A stretch of 64,000 nucleotides of DNA from positions 76,958,001 through 77,022,000 of the forward strand of contig NC_069362.1 in NCBI RefSeq assembly GCF_021730395.1. Direction: 5' to 3'. Of the stretch, positions 52,415 to 63,951 are shown piece by piece. Numbering within the stretch: the first letter of the stretch is position 1; every line of letters begins with the position of its first letter. The translations under genes were made by a program, and so were the position numbers. The stretch is from Mercenaria mercenaria. Taxonomy: Eukaryota > Mollusca > Bivalvia > Venerida > Veneridae. The notes beneath the pieces are model-generated. The model did no database searches. It worked only from the letters and a program-made list of their open reading frames with translations, and was not told the DNA's origin.

Positions 52415-53033
52415 CCTTTTTGATGGCTTTATTCACGTGCAGCAAAATTGAAAACAACCTTTTGTGCTATTTCAGTAATGCTGGAAATACACTAGCTTTG
52501 AAAATACCTACATAGTAAACTGTAATCAGTTTTCTCTTAAGGTATTAGGCCCCTAATAGTAATGTTTAAAAAATGACATTTGCTGGGTATATTTTTACAG
52601 TTGACCGTGCTTCGCACTTAATTGCAAATTTTTAAAAACTCTTACCGTGCCGTTTTTTTTTATAAATTTTGTGTAATTTATGGTATTTCCTCAAGCTCAA
52701 GTAGAGACAAATTTCAAAGTGGTGGCCTTTATCCAAAACGTTTGCAGAGAATTCATTATACCGTTATTTTTTATGAAAGAAACATTAAACTATTGGTAAA
52801 CAATTTTAAAAATTGAAATAAAAACTGTCAGTATCATTATTTCTAGGGTGCCTCGAATAAACGGATTTATTGAGACAGAATTCTAACTCCAACATTGAAA
52901 AATTAAGGTCGTAGACGGGAATTACAATATTAATATTGTTCATGCATGTCAAACTCAAATGTAATTCAAACTGTAAAGATTCAACAATCATACAGAAATT
53001 ACTGGAGTGTCACTGTTCGTTTTGTTTTGACAG

Positions 53034-53353
53034 GTCTGTAACTAACATATTAGATGAAGCCGGAAACTTACTAAATTCATATCAGAGAAATCCGTTTGGT
53101 GAAGTTCTTTCCGCTACAGAAACTGTCGAGTCGATGTTCAGTTTTGTCGGACAGTGGGGAGTTATCGATTTACAAGAAATGACTGGCATTTACTTCATGC
53201 GCTTGCGCCTCTATGATAGCTACACTGGGCGATTCATGAGTATAGATCCCTTAGGCCTGAAGGCACAGAGCAGAAACTTCTATGCCTACTGTTCTAATAA
53301 TCCTGTACATTTTAACGACCCAAGAGGAACATGTCCTTGGTGTATCGTATTGG
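53034..53353 (+). CDS. Exon: RHS repeat-associated core, right copy
   Basis: Acceptor ttttgacag|GTCTG. The full core is visible: SVTNILDEAGNLLNSYQRNP, FGEVLSATE, FSFVGQWGVIDLQEMTGIYF, RLRLYDSYTGRFMSIDPLGL, NFYAYCSNNPVHFNDPRG. This is the canonical bacterial core ending (NxYAYxxNNPxxxxDPxG). The donor is probably TTGG|gttcac. In bacterial Rhs proteins this core seals a barrel and cleaves off the variable tip. Confidence 0.92.
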
Positions 53354-53902
53354 GTTCACACTAGAAAGCTTGTTTGACTACGTACGATCTAACAAAGAGT
53401 GGACATGGGGAGGTATGAATATCGTCAAAGGATTTCGTTCGGACTACTTTCTAAGGGGTTTAACATGGCTATAGGATATGCCATTTGGTCAAAATGGCAC
53501 ACCTAGTCCTATAATAAAACAAGGTGTGCCATTATGCTTTGTAGGTACCTCAGCCCTATTTTTGCTATTTTATTATATGTATTCACTTACATGTATGAAG
53601 GTATGAAACACTCGGACCTTTTGCCTTACAGTAACAAGTTATTTGAAAACTGTAGCAAAGTCGCATGAGCTAGTAAAAGTATATGGATGTAATTTTAACG
53701 TAAACTTGTTACTGCTTGTAGTAAGGTATACTGAACATACTTCTATTAAATACATGTAAGGAAACATCTATATCATTCATTTATTTGCACACATTATTTT
53801 AATTTTACCATAATAAACACAGAGTAATATCAAAATAAAATTATCTTGAGTTTAAAAAATGAAAGTGTTCTTTCTTTAATATAGTTCACGTTAACGTTAC
53901 AG

Positions 53903-54180
53903 GTGCTGCAGGGGCGGTAATTGAAGGAGGTCTTAACGGAGCTGTGCAAAAATGGGTGCCAAAATGGGCACAACCACTTGTAGGCGGTGGTATTCATGTG
54001 CTTGGAAGCTGGGCACAACATGCAATTGACGGGGAGCCGTATTCTTTTAAAGACGCTTTCACTGATTTCAGCAGTTATGTCGTAAATGAAAATAGCCTGG
54101 TAAAGAAAGTGAAGTCAATCGATAAAACAATCGATAAAGTGTGTTCATTATTAGAAAAATATATCGATTTCATTCAGAAG
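53903..54180 (+). CDS. Exon: Gly/Ala-rich post-core segment
   Basis: Acceptor aacgttacag and donor AGAAG|gtaggt. It encodes AAGAVIEGGLNGAVQKWV, AQPLVGGGIHVLGSWAQH, then a Lys/Asp-rich helix (KVKSIDKTIDKVCSLLEKYI). In Rhs proteins a Gly/Ala-rich helical stretch also follows DPxG and begins the tip. No toxin family recognised. Confidence 0.85.
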
Positions 54181-54229
54181 GTAGGTAATGACTGCATGAC
54201 TTTATTGTCCCCTGCCTTTTTCGAAAAAT

Positions 54230-54850
54230 GGGAAATGGACTTTGTTATCCTCACGTCCATCCTTCCGCCGTTCGTCCGTCACACTTTGTATCCGGTCCAT
54301 AGCTCTGTCATCAATGGAGGGATTTCAAAATAGCTTGGCACGAATGTGTTGCAAGCATAACCAAGACCCCTAGCTCCAAAGTCAAGGTCACACTTAGAGA
54401 TCAAAGGTTAACAGGATTTGTTCCATGTCCGGTCCGTAATTTTGATTTGGAAGTTACTTGGCACATATGTTCCACATAATGAGACGAAATGTCATGCGTA
54501 AGTCACAGACCCCTGGCTTTGAGGTCAATGTTACCTTTGGAAGTCACAGGTTTAGGGCATCAGTTTCATGTCCGCTTCATAACTCTACCATTTATCAAGG
54601 ATTTCAAAATCACTTGGCACAAATGTTTGCCGTCATAAGGCGACGTTTCGCATGTGAGACCCAGGTCTCTTTCCGAAAAGTCAAGGTCACACAAAGAGGT
54701 CAAAGATAAAAGGTCATTTTTGGTTCGATTAATAACTTTGCTTTTGCATGGGCTAATTTGAAAGTAACTTCGCAAAGTCACCATTACAAACTAATTTGTC
54801 ACATGTAAGACCAAGACCTCTTGCTCAAGGTTAACAGCTGTAAATAAAAT
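54230..54850. repeat. Degenerate tandem repeat, right-arm copy
   Basis: The counterpart of 13,460-14,110, with the same 'caaggtcacac' and 'acttggcacaaatg' phrases. Confidence 0.6.
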
Positions 54851-55465
54851 GCAATCCCAGACACAAGTATATATAGTTAAATACAGCATTATTATGATTG
54901 CAAAATATTATGGTAATATGCAGTGCAGCTCTTCATTAGTGCTTTATAAATGTCATAAATTTCATTTGTTTATTAATCATCTTCCTTTAAAGATATAAGA
55001 TATTTCAGTTACAGATTTCCAGACATTTTCACCAGTTTTAGATTTCGAGACATTTTCAAGCTACATTACTCCTTGAATTATATGATAAATAGTTTTGATT
55101 TATAAACTTTCTTTGAATGTTGTCCTATTTACTTTTCAAAATTAGCACGTATATTCATTTATTCAGACTATATTTAGATTTTGAATACAACATCAATTAA
55201 TTCATCAAAATCAGCAACTGATTGTATCTTCTGTTACCTTTTGTTTTAAAATTTGTTGATATTATTGTTCTTTACGCCAATATTTCCAGCAAAATGATAC
55301 AGATTTGTAAAAGGGGATGTTTTTCATTTTGTTCATTAGACTTTGATATCAATTCAGTGTTTCATCATGCATTGATGTATTTAGGATATCATAAAGTTTT
55401 ACCAAAGCTTTATTTTTTGATAAGAAGAGTTGAATGATATTCATTGTTTTGTTTTACTAATTGAG

Positions 55466-55549
55466 ACATGTGACGTGAAAAGACAACTTGATAGAGAAGT
55501 ACGAAAAATTGCTGATGGTGTTACACAATGGGTTCGATCTATGGATCCG
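55466..55549 (+). CDS. Small exon leading into DPND
   Basis: Acceptor actaattgag and donor GATCCG|gtaaga. It encodes VKRQLDREVRKIADGVTQWV, then RSMDP. Phase 0 joins it to NDISGPTGYG, recreating the bacterial 'S.DPND..GP.GYG' motif across an intron. Confidence 0.82.
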
Positions 55550-55939
55550 GTAAGATATAAATATGTATTGATCATTTAGTACACGGACGTTATACTGAGA
55601 AGGGCGGATTTTTACGATTTCAGCTTTATTTGCGAATTCGCAAATACACGTAATGATGTTTCCAGCAGTTTATAATTACATTATTTGTTTATAAAAAAGT
55701 ACTAGCTAAGCATTTCAAGCGCTAAGGAGTAAGTGTTATGACATGATGATGAAGTTTGTATTTATTTTTTGTTTTAGAAAAACATCCCTGACATTTCATA
55801 GTCTGATGTTTTCCTAAATTTACAAATAAGTAAAATTAAGATTGTTGACATATGAAACCAAGTGATTCTTTCTTACGTTACTATTGTAATAGAATCTTTA
55901 ATTCGTTTTGCTCACATACGTTTTCCATTCCCATTTCAG

Positions 55940-56170
55940 AATGACATATCTGGACCAACAGGTTATGGAAGAGCGCGATTCATACAAAAAGACCATAGAA
56001 TGGAATACAAAATAAGATTTGAAAACAACGAAAATGCAACCGCGCCTGCTCAAAGGGTTTATATTGAACATAAATACAGTGAACATTTAGATGCAAGGAC
56101 ATTTATTATGGGCGACTTTGGTTTCGGCAATTTCACAAAAGAATTTCCACCAAAAAGTAAATTGTTCCAG
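55940..56170 (+). CDS. Exon: DPND / TAPAQ beta-sandwich
   Basis: Acceptor ccatttcag|AATGA and donor TTCCAG|gtaagt. NDISGPTGYG, MEYKIRFENNENATAPAQRV and TFIMGDFGFGNFT match the bacterial 'YTIRFEN....ATAPAQ.V.I......LD..TF.LGD.GFG' pattern nearly motif for motif. Confidence 0.92.
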
Positions 56171-56341
56171 GTAAGTTCATAGGGGACACCTACATACATC
56201 TCATATCAAACAAACAACTGGAACTAATTTCTATTATAATTTATCATACTACAATGTCTTTGATATTGAAACAAAGATAACGAGTTATATTATCATTTAT
56301 AAAGGAGAAATAACTACCCGCAGCTACATATATTTGTGCAG

Positions 56342-56453
56342 GGTACTATCGATATGACGGCAGAACTGGGAATTGTTATTCGAGTTTTTGCAGGACTTGA
56401 TCTGGAGAAGAATATGGTAATTTGGGAATTTCAGTCGTTGGATCCAAAAACAG
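56342..56453 (+). CDS. Exon: module strand VIWEFQSLDPKTG
   Basis: Acceptor tttgtgcag and donor AACAG|gtaata. It encodes GTIDMTAELGIVIRVFAGLD and VIWEFQSLDPKTG, the 'A.WEF.SLDPATG' strand upstream of GFLPPN. Phase 0 in, phase 1 out. Confidence 0.9.
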
Positions 56454-56818
56454 GTAATATGCCTTTCCGTTTCATGAGGGACATTGCATTTTCCGCTTCG
56501 CCATCTGCCTGTCAATCTGTCCATCTGTATTTAGCTTGTCTGCGCTTTTTTAAAAACGCTTACTTTATTTCAAAGTTGTGCACATCAGTCATTTCCATTT
56601 CTTCATATTATTTCTCGGTTACTTTTGCTTACACTTGAATCAAGATTCTTATGACTCATCAGTATCAAGCGGAGTAATGGAGTAGTTTTACAAGCTTAGT
56701 TACGCATTTTGTTACGAGATTTACTGTTGAATGATTTTTCACTGAGTTATAGGCCTTTGATTGATATGCATAAAGTCTATGTAGATTCTTGTCCAAGATT
56801 CAACACATAATTTCTCAT

Positions 56819-56972
56819 TCATGTGGGGAAGTTGGCAGTTACTTGCGGAGAACAGGTTTGTACTGGTATAGAATCCAGGAACACTGGTTAGGTTAACTGC
56901 CCGCCGTTACATGACTGAAATACTGTTGAAAAACGGCGTTAAACCCAAAAAAAAAACAAACAAACAAACATA
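56819..56972 (+). mobile_element. RUDI/V-SINE type SINE, 5'-truncated, right arm
   Basis: The same insertion as 11,340-11,495: 'gaagttggcagttacttgcg', 'ggaacactggttaggttaac', 'cggcgttaaaccc', then an A/AAAC tail. Confidence 0.8.
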
Positions 56973-57604
56973 ATTTCTCAATTAGATCTGAATGAATCTA
57001 ACATAAGTCATTGGTATAAAGCTTAGATGTGCAAATCGTTGGTACGTCACGGTTGGATTATTTTTTGCGGAGTTATGACATCTTAAAGGTCATTTTAATA
57101 ACACCTGTACTTACCACTGCTCCTTTATGATTTGCAGGATCCGCGTGAATTGCCTTTTGCCTAATCACTTATATATTACGGATTGTTGATTTGTTTACGG
57201 AGTTATTGCCCTTTGATTTTTATACATACAGTCTTCATAGCACAGTTCATAATTTCCAAAATATGTTTCTATGTAATAAATTAGCATTGATTTCCACGTA
57301 TATTTTCCTAATAGCCTACCTTAGAAAGATTAAAAGCCTGGCACCAACTTTTCTAAAATCAAATCTAGATACATGTAGAATAGTTTTTACACAAATTCTA
57401 AAATAAGCACATTTACTAGAGGAAATGTCTTACTGAAACAAAAACAGATCCTTTGTTTACATGTTTGTTTACTGGGACCAGAATAAAAACAATTAACGGA
57501 ATGGCATTGTCTCTTTAAATGATAGATCCTACCTAACAATTTTCGCCTTGCTCATTCTAAATGTTATGGAAGTGGTCGTGATTTTGCCCCTTACATTTTG
57601 TCAG

Positions 57605-57789
57605 GTGATGCGCCAACAGATCCGAGTATTGGCTTTTTGCCTCCAAACAACGGAACATCTGGTCAAGGATATGTGACGTTTTCTATGAAACCAAATAAAG
57701 ATGTAGCCCATCTTTCAACAGTTCATGCGAATGCCTCAATTTATTTCGATCAAAATGAACCGATTGATACACCAAATATTTTTAACACG
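57605..57789 (+). CDS. Exon: GFLPPN / FDxNEPIDTP strand, right copy
   Basis: Acceptor ttttgtcag and donor ACACG|gtaaat. DAPTDPSIGFLPPNNGTSGQ, GYVTFSMKP, NASIYFDQNEPIDTPNIFNT correspond to the bacterial '.P.DP..GFLPPN...G.G.V.F.V.P......A.I.FD.N.PI.TP...NT'. Confidence 0.93.
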
Positions 57790-60066
57790 GTAAATACATA
57801 CATTTTTTGTTTCAGTTATTATTGTTATTGTTCGAAATTGAACTCGGTTTTCCTTTTATTGCCGGATATCAAACACCATCTACACGTTTTTGGTTTGATG
57901 CGGCGTTCAGGGAACGAACCCACGAGCTATCGCCACACCTGAAATGCAATTGTTACAGGTGCATTACTTTTCAATTACGTACGACATACACATTGATCCA
58001 GTATCATTATTAAATTAGTGGGGAAAAACAGTATAATTTTAATTAGCTTGTTACTACCGTTTCATAGTTGTGAAAGTAACTGTACAAATATGGTAAGTGT
58101 CCTGTGACCCAGCTCCTTTGTCTATATTAATTGTCTTAATTGTCTTATCGTAGGTAATCCTTTATAATGTGTACTCACTTTAGAGAAAATAATTAGATGC
58201 ATTAAGTCGTAATGTGAAATAATAATTTGTTCCAAATAGCTGTTAATAGCTGTTTTTAATAAAAGAAGCTGGGTTAGTTCTGTCAATCTTATCAATTGAA
58301 TAATCTACATTCTCATCACATAAAAAAGCAAAGTTAGCTGAAGGTACATTTAGCTTTTTTGCCTTTAACTGTGAAAACAGACCCACAATCAGTACATGCA
58401 GAACATTGAGCATTCTTTGTACAAACCAAAACAAGTCTGGGTGATAAATGAGAAGAAAGTTCACAGCTTTTTATAAATCAGCAGAGAAATATCTAGCTCT
58501 ACAAGGATCTTCTGAACCTTCTTGAAAGCTCTTTTACTGTCGGCAAACATATTATGGGCTGGCTTCACCGCCTTGTGTCTGCTCCTCTTAAATTCAAAGG
58601 GTTCGGTGTTATCTTACACGGACACTTTTTAGTACACTAGTGTTCCTTGGTGCAAGACTGCCACTTAAAAATAACTTAATTGAGTCTGGAGAAATATTTT
58701 GTTTGAACCATTAGGTTGAACAATGCTGTGGAGAATGCATTTCGTTTGAACATAAGTCAGATATTTGGTTTGAAACAATCACTAGTTTTAGACCATACTT
58801 TTGCAATGTGTAGCAATCGATTTGTAAACACTAAGTGTACTCTTTTGTATAATAAAACGCGCCAAAAAGCGTTACATTAAAAATATATTTCTTTAAATTG
58901 CTAAAAGACTTTAAGATAACATGACTGCAAGGGTTTTAGCATGTTTACCTATGTGATTTAATAAACAAAAAAACTTATTTTGGGATCATTTGGTAGTACT
59001 CTCAGATGCTCTTTTATAATTATTTGGAGTACCGCTTAAAGACATACGTTAGGCTTATTTTTTCTAATGGCTTTGAGAATAGAAAGCATGCAAAGTGCCC
59101 TAATTACAGCAGACATTCAGTACAGATAAACATTAAGGCCGTGATTGCGACTATATTTTAAGACTTAATAGATAAATGAAAGGTTTTTTGAAGTACTGTA
59201 TCACATGAATATATTTTCACCCAAATATGAAAATAGCATGAACAGTAGATTTCAAAAGCATACACCAATCTGTAAAATACTCCACGTTTTATTACCTTTC
59301 ATAAATAGACTTGATTTTATCGGTCGGATCTTCTTTTATTTTGTTGGTTGCATTCAGTGCTTCCACGGGAATTTCGTTACATCCATATTTAACTATCACT
59401 ACAACAGTCTTTAAATACCGCCGGTTGGTGACGTTAAGTTTGGATCATTGTTGTTATTATTTCTGGTCCTTTGGGATCATGGAGTCTACTAATTGTTCTT
59501 TAACAGTTCCACTTAATCCTGTGCTAGGGGCGTAAGAGTTGTTCTACTTTTCATTACCTGTCATGAATAGACTAAGTAAAACCGGTTCTGTCATTGTTTT
59601 ACCTGGTTGCATTCTATGCTTCTAAGTGATTTTCTTACGGATTTATTTAGGTAATTAATTGTGTTTTTTTGTATGAGAATGATTATTCAATAATATTTTA
59701 TAATAGAACACTGCTTCAATTGGTGTTGATTGCGTGATATGGTCGATGTCGAAGCATCTTCTTATAAGTTTGATTAACCTTCATATCACGAACCTTTATG
59801 TGCCATGTGGTGGTGCTAAAATGTCACCACGTGCATAGACTCGGTGTCCTTTCTAGTTTTGTAATTATGTATATAATTATATGCATGGGTTCTATTGTAC
59901 AACGTAATGAGACCAGGTTCGAATCCCGCCTCAGGCACTTGGAATATTTCATCAAGAAATGATATCCTCTTCAATTTCTGTTACGCTCTTAAGTCGTAAG
60001 AAAAAACTGGAAAAATAAATGTTACAGATATTCTTCCATATCTTATTTATTATTTATGAAATTTAG
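57790..60066. other. Intron, right arm
   Basis: Counterpart of 8237-10,520. B-box-like tRNA-derived sequences lie at about 57,895-57,945 and 59,910-59,940 (aggttcgaatcccgcctcagg). No exon. Confidence 0.5.
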
Positions 60067-60198
60067 ATGATGATAGCCGTCCAGAGGTTAATGGATCAGT
60101 ATTGCTGGAAACAGAATCTACTGATTCTGTCACATTGTCTGTTCTTGCTACAGATACAGGGTCTGGAGTGAAACATGTTGATATATTTGAACTGCAAG
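60067..60198 (+). CDS. Exon: TDTGSGVKHVDIF strand, right copy
   Basis: Acceptor gaaatttag and donor GCAAG|gtatgt. Same motif as 8104-8236. The 5' edge differs slightly from the left copy. Confidence 0.75.
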
Positions 60199-60518
60199 GT
60201 ATGTATCATAACTCAATCCGACTAATCGTAATATTAAATTTATGTAGTATTTCAGCAAATATGATATAGTAAATAATTATAAGAGCTATTGTTTTCTCAA
60301 TTTGCGTGAATCATATCTCGGTAAGCATCATCCTTTTATATTTTATTACTATGTTCTAGTTTTACAAAATGAACTCTTTAAGTGTTTCGTATTGTAGTGA
60401 TACATTACATTGATCAATTGCATGTGATGGTTCATTTAGCCATTCTTCAGATGATTTCTATGCCTTTAATTAAATACCTCGTATATACTTTTTATTATGT
60501 TTGTCTCAAATATTACAG

Positions 60519-60694
60519 GCAATAGTTTAAGCTTGCTCCAAGGTGGTGTTACGGAGAATATTTTCTTGTAAAGTTGAAGCTAGGAGAGTCAAAACGATTA
60601 CTTCCAGTAGCCATTGATCACGTCGGAAACCGACCAAAACTCACAGAAATTGAAAAAGAAAATGCTATTAATGTGACATCTACAATTCAGAGTG
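60519..60694 (+). CDS. Exon: VGN strand, right copy (looks broken)
   Basis: Same splice sites as 7607-7783. The reading is interrupted in this arm. Confidence 0.7.
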
Positions 60695-61022
60695 GTACGA
60701 GATTTGACATGTATTATTAAAACAATATGTCTACGTTGATAAGAATATATTTAATGCGATTATTTACGTCAAAAGTAAAAATATTTAAGCTTAAGAGTAA
60801 TGCTATCAAACTGCCATAGGAATATTTTTGTGTGCATAAAGATGATATAAGTGTTGCTTTAAGTTAAATTGTCAGCATTTGCAAAATATACTAGTTTAGA
60901 CTATGTTAAAACGCACTACGTGTTTTCAGTCGTGGACACAAAAATACACAACATTTATATTCCTGTTTTGAAGCATTATGAAATTACACGTTAAAACAAA
61001 GAAATTGTTTTTATATTCAAAG

Positions 61023-61115
61023 GTACTTGTGATTGTTCTGGACACGGCAACTGCAGTGCAAGAATGCAAGTTTGTCTATGTGATGAAGGATTTTACGGGC
61101 CGTCCTGTAATTCCA
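61023..61115 (+). CDS. Exon: single EGF domain, right copy
   Basis: Open and essentially identical to 7185-7277, with six cysteines (TCDCSGHGNC...CDEGFYGPSC). Confidence 0.85.
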
Positions 61116-61411
61116 GTAAGTATACAACGTACACAATGTAATAATAAAATGCTGTATTGCCAGTTTACGAGGTGCTTACATGTAAGTCAGTTTTGTCTTT
61201 TACCGTCACGGTTGTTTAGGTTTACGGCTTCTACTTTACTAGAACTTACAACCCTAGAATTGGTAATTAATATCCTATGATTCCTATCCACGAAGCAAGC
61301 AGAGCGGTCCAGTACAGCTGAATTAGTACATTTTGTAGTTTCATCTGAAAGCTTGAATTCTTTCTTAAAATCGTTTATTTAAAGAGAAATGAATATATTT
61401 TCTATTTACAG

Positions 61412-62097
61412 CTTCCCCACCACCAGAACCTCCACTGCTGGAACTTAAATCTAAGGCAGGATTTATAACGAACCAGTTGAACTCACAATATCAGCAAGAA
61501 TCTTTCTGGATGTTTAGATGAGATTCAGATTTTCCTGTCCGGGATGCCAGATGGTACGTCATTTTCGAAAGGCATAGTTCAAAATGATAGCACCATCCTA
61601 CTTTTGAGTACCGATTTTGGACAGCTGAATATGACCACAAATAGCACAGGCGAACATAGTTTGAAAATCCTTGTGACCCAGTTTACGAATGGAACAAACT
61701 TCACTAGATCCGGTGAACTTCAGATTATGATTTATCCAAGATCGAAAATGCCTCGTTCGAGTTTGATGGTTGTTTCTCAGAGGACAGTAAGGGTGAAATA
61801 GTGGCCCGACTCAATTCCTCAGTCATTCTTCTCTCAGTGAACAACAGACGTTCTGATCAACGAATCGACATCTATTCCCACTCAGTAACATTGACAGTTA
61901 CCAGCCTGGGCGCGACCACTGGAAACTTTAAAAGTGGTAGTGTGTACAGAATAGAAGATACAGTAAAGGGTTACTTTCTTAAACTGAATGGCAGGTTTGA
62001 GCCTTTTAATGTCACAGTTGATGTCAAAATAGAACCTGACGGCGTCCTTCTGCAGCATATTCCATGCAATTTGAAGTATCTAGATTCTGCTACGGAG
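61412..62097 (+). CDS. Exon: glycosylated segment, right copy (looks broken)
   Basis: Homologous to 6199-6888; several interruptions in this arm. MPDGTSFSKGIVQNDSTILL and the following sequons are readable. Confidence 0.7.
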
Positions 62098-62435
62098 GTA
62101 ATTGTATGTCCTAAAATTATCTAGATACTAAATGGGGCATTTTTTGTCTATTTGAATAAAGGTTTCATAGTAGCATATGTTGAGCATGTGTTTATTTCTA
62201 TATATGTCAATCAATGTAACTGATATTATTCTTCAGTTTTGTCAGCTCAGTATTTAGGCAACATTTACCTCTGTGTTATATTTTTTCGTCGGATTTATGT
62301 ATTTATATTGATAAGTTTGTATTTACATTTAAATATATGTAACGAACAATGAACTTTATGGAGTTTTTCAATGAAAACTTAAGGAGAAAATGATCTCTGC
62401 AAGTCTTATTACAATTTATTTTTATGATTTTAAAG

Positions 62436-62573
62436 AATGCAGAGAGCACGACTATGGTGTGAAGTGCAATTATACTTGCGACTGCGACTGGGATAATACT
62501 GTGGAGTGCAACAAATTTAATGGGTCTTGTTCATGTTCACGTCAGTGGAAGGGAATGGCGTGTGATGAGTTTG
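62436..62573 (+). CDS. Exon: EGF/laminin-type repeat, right copy
   Basis: Open and nearly identical to 5723-5860, with eight cysteines and splice sites kept. Confidence 0.85.
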
Positions 62574-62849
62574 GTATGAACGCTCAGTGTACTTACAGTG
62601 ATTGAAACTATCTAACTCTATCATATTGCATTTGATGAGAAAATAACCATTATTGTTATGTAGTTGGAATCAAGACAGTTACAAGTAAGATGTACATAAG
62701 AGTACACAATTAATAAAAGCGATAAAATATAAAATGGTAATGAAACATAAAAGAGAGATATTAGTTTGTCTATATGAATAATTTGTTTCATTTTGTTGTT
62801 TTTCATATAGACTTTTCGTATTATAATGCTAGACAATATAACTTTTTAG

Positions 62850-63067
62850 CATGCCATGCGTTGTGAATAATACAGAGGATTTGAACCAGAGAATCAAACA
62901 TGTGAGGTTAAGGGCGGCTGGGAAGGTAAAGGCTGTGATATAGATATAGATGATGCCTCAACAACACTATATGTGATGCTCACAATAATACTGGCTGCCA
63001 GAACAGAGAGTGGGGATACGATGTCTGTGTCTAATAGGATATCAACTTGAAAATGATACTTGTATCG
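62850..63067 (+). CDS. Exon: EGF + calcium-binding EGF, right copy (looks broken)
   Basis: Homologous to 5224-5445, with several interruptions. The splice sites (ctttttag, ATCG|gtatgt) are intact. Confidence 0.7.
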
Positions 63068-63451
63068 GTATGTTACCAATAATTTCTATATACCAGCTAG
63101 GAATATGTAACATATTGTGTAAAAAGGTGCTATACTTGGACACATGCTATTCAAATGAAGACTATTTTGTTTGGAAAAAATATTATGTTAGACAAATTCA
63201 ATAACTTACAGCATAAAACAACATGACACCGATTTAGATTTAATCATTTTCCAACGTTAATATGATCGGCGATAAGTGAAATCTTCTTGTAGATTCTATA
63301 TAATACTTTTGCATTTCCTCAGATTCTCAGATTCACCATAAACTATATAGTATTAGACTTAATTGCATTAGACATACATTCATCGGAATGTGCAGGGTAA
63401 AGTACATTTTTATTAGGTTGTATTGTGGATTGTTGTTGTTTATCTTTTCAG

Positions 63452-63495
63452 AGGAAATAGATACGGTCAATACAACGATGTTAACAGAGAATCTG
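63452..63495 (+). CDS. Small linker exon, right copy
   Basis: Counterpart of 4779-4823 (EEIDTVNTTMLTEN), close to identical. Confidence 0.6.
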
Positions 63496-63839
63496 GTAAG
63501 ATTGCTAAAATTTATAACAAGTTTTGCTATATTTTGAATTGAATTTTTTAAAGCACACATCTGAATAATATACAATAGTCACTTAAATTGTGATTAATCC
63601 TTATCAGCTGAACACGATTAATTTTGCCTTTGCGACAAGTGTTGATCATGATCAGCCTCTGAACATCCGTGCAGTCTGATCATTATCTTCACTGTTCGCA
63701 TTCAGTCAGTATCCTTTTGGTAAGCATCCTTTTGTCCTAGTTTTTACATGCAATTGTATAGAAGTCTTTCATTCTCAGTGGAGGTAAATGTTATGCTAAT
63801 CACAACTTTATAATGTTAAACGTTTGTTTCTTGTTCTAG

Positions 63840-63951
63840 AGGAGAAGATTACAACAGTTTCGCTGCACTTATAAACATTCAAGTTCCAAACACTGTTAAT
63901 TTGAAGGTCGCAGTTACATACGAAATCTACAAGAAGAAATCAACCGAAATG
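63840..63951 (+). CDS. Exon: SEA-like first half, right copy
   Basis: Counterpart of 4323-4432 with acceptor ttctag and donor AAATG|gtagtt; the frame appears disturbed. The window ends 49 bp later. Confidence 0.55.

Larger units (their letters stand above)
53034..63951 (+). pseudogene. 5'-lacking second copy of the gene's 3' half (partial; mixed open and broken exons)
   Basis: Thirteen or more plus-strand exons from the RHS core to the SEA-like stretch. No CARDB or YD exons precede them on the plus strand, so the copy lacks the 5' half. The RHS core and GFLPPN exons read open here. Some later exons (the 230-residue segment and the calcium-binding EGF) look broken. Whether it is transcribed from another start is unknown. 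Confidence 0.75.
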
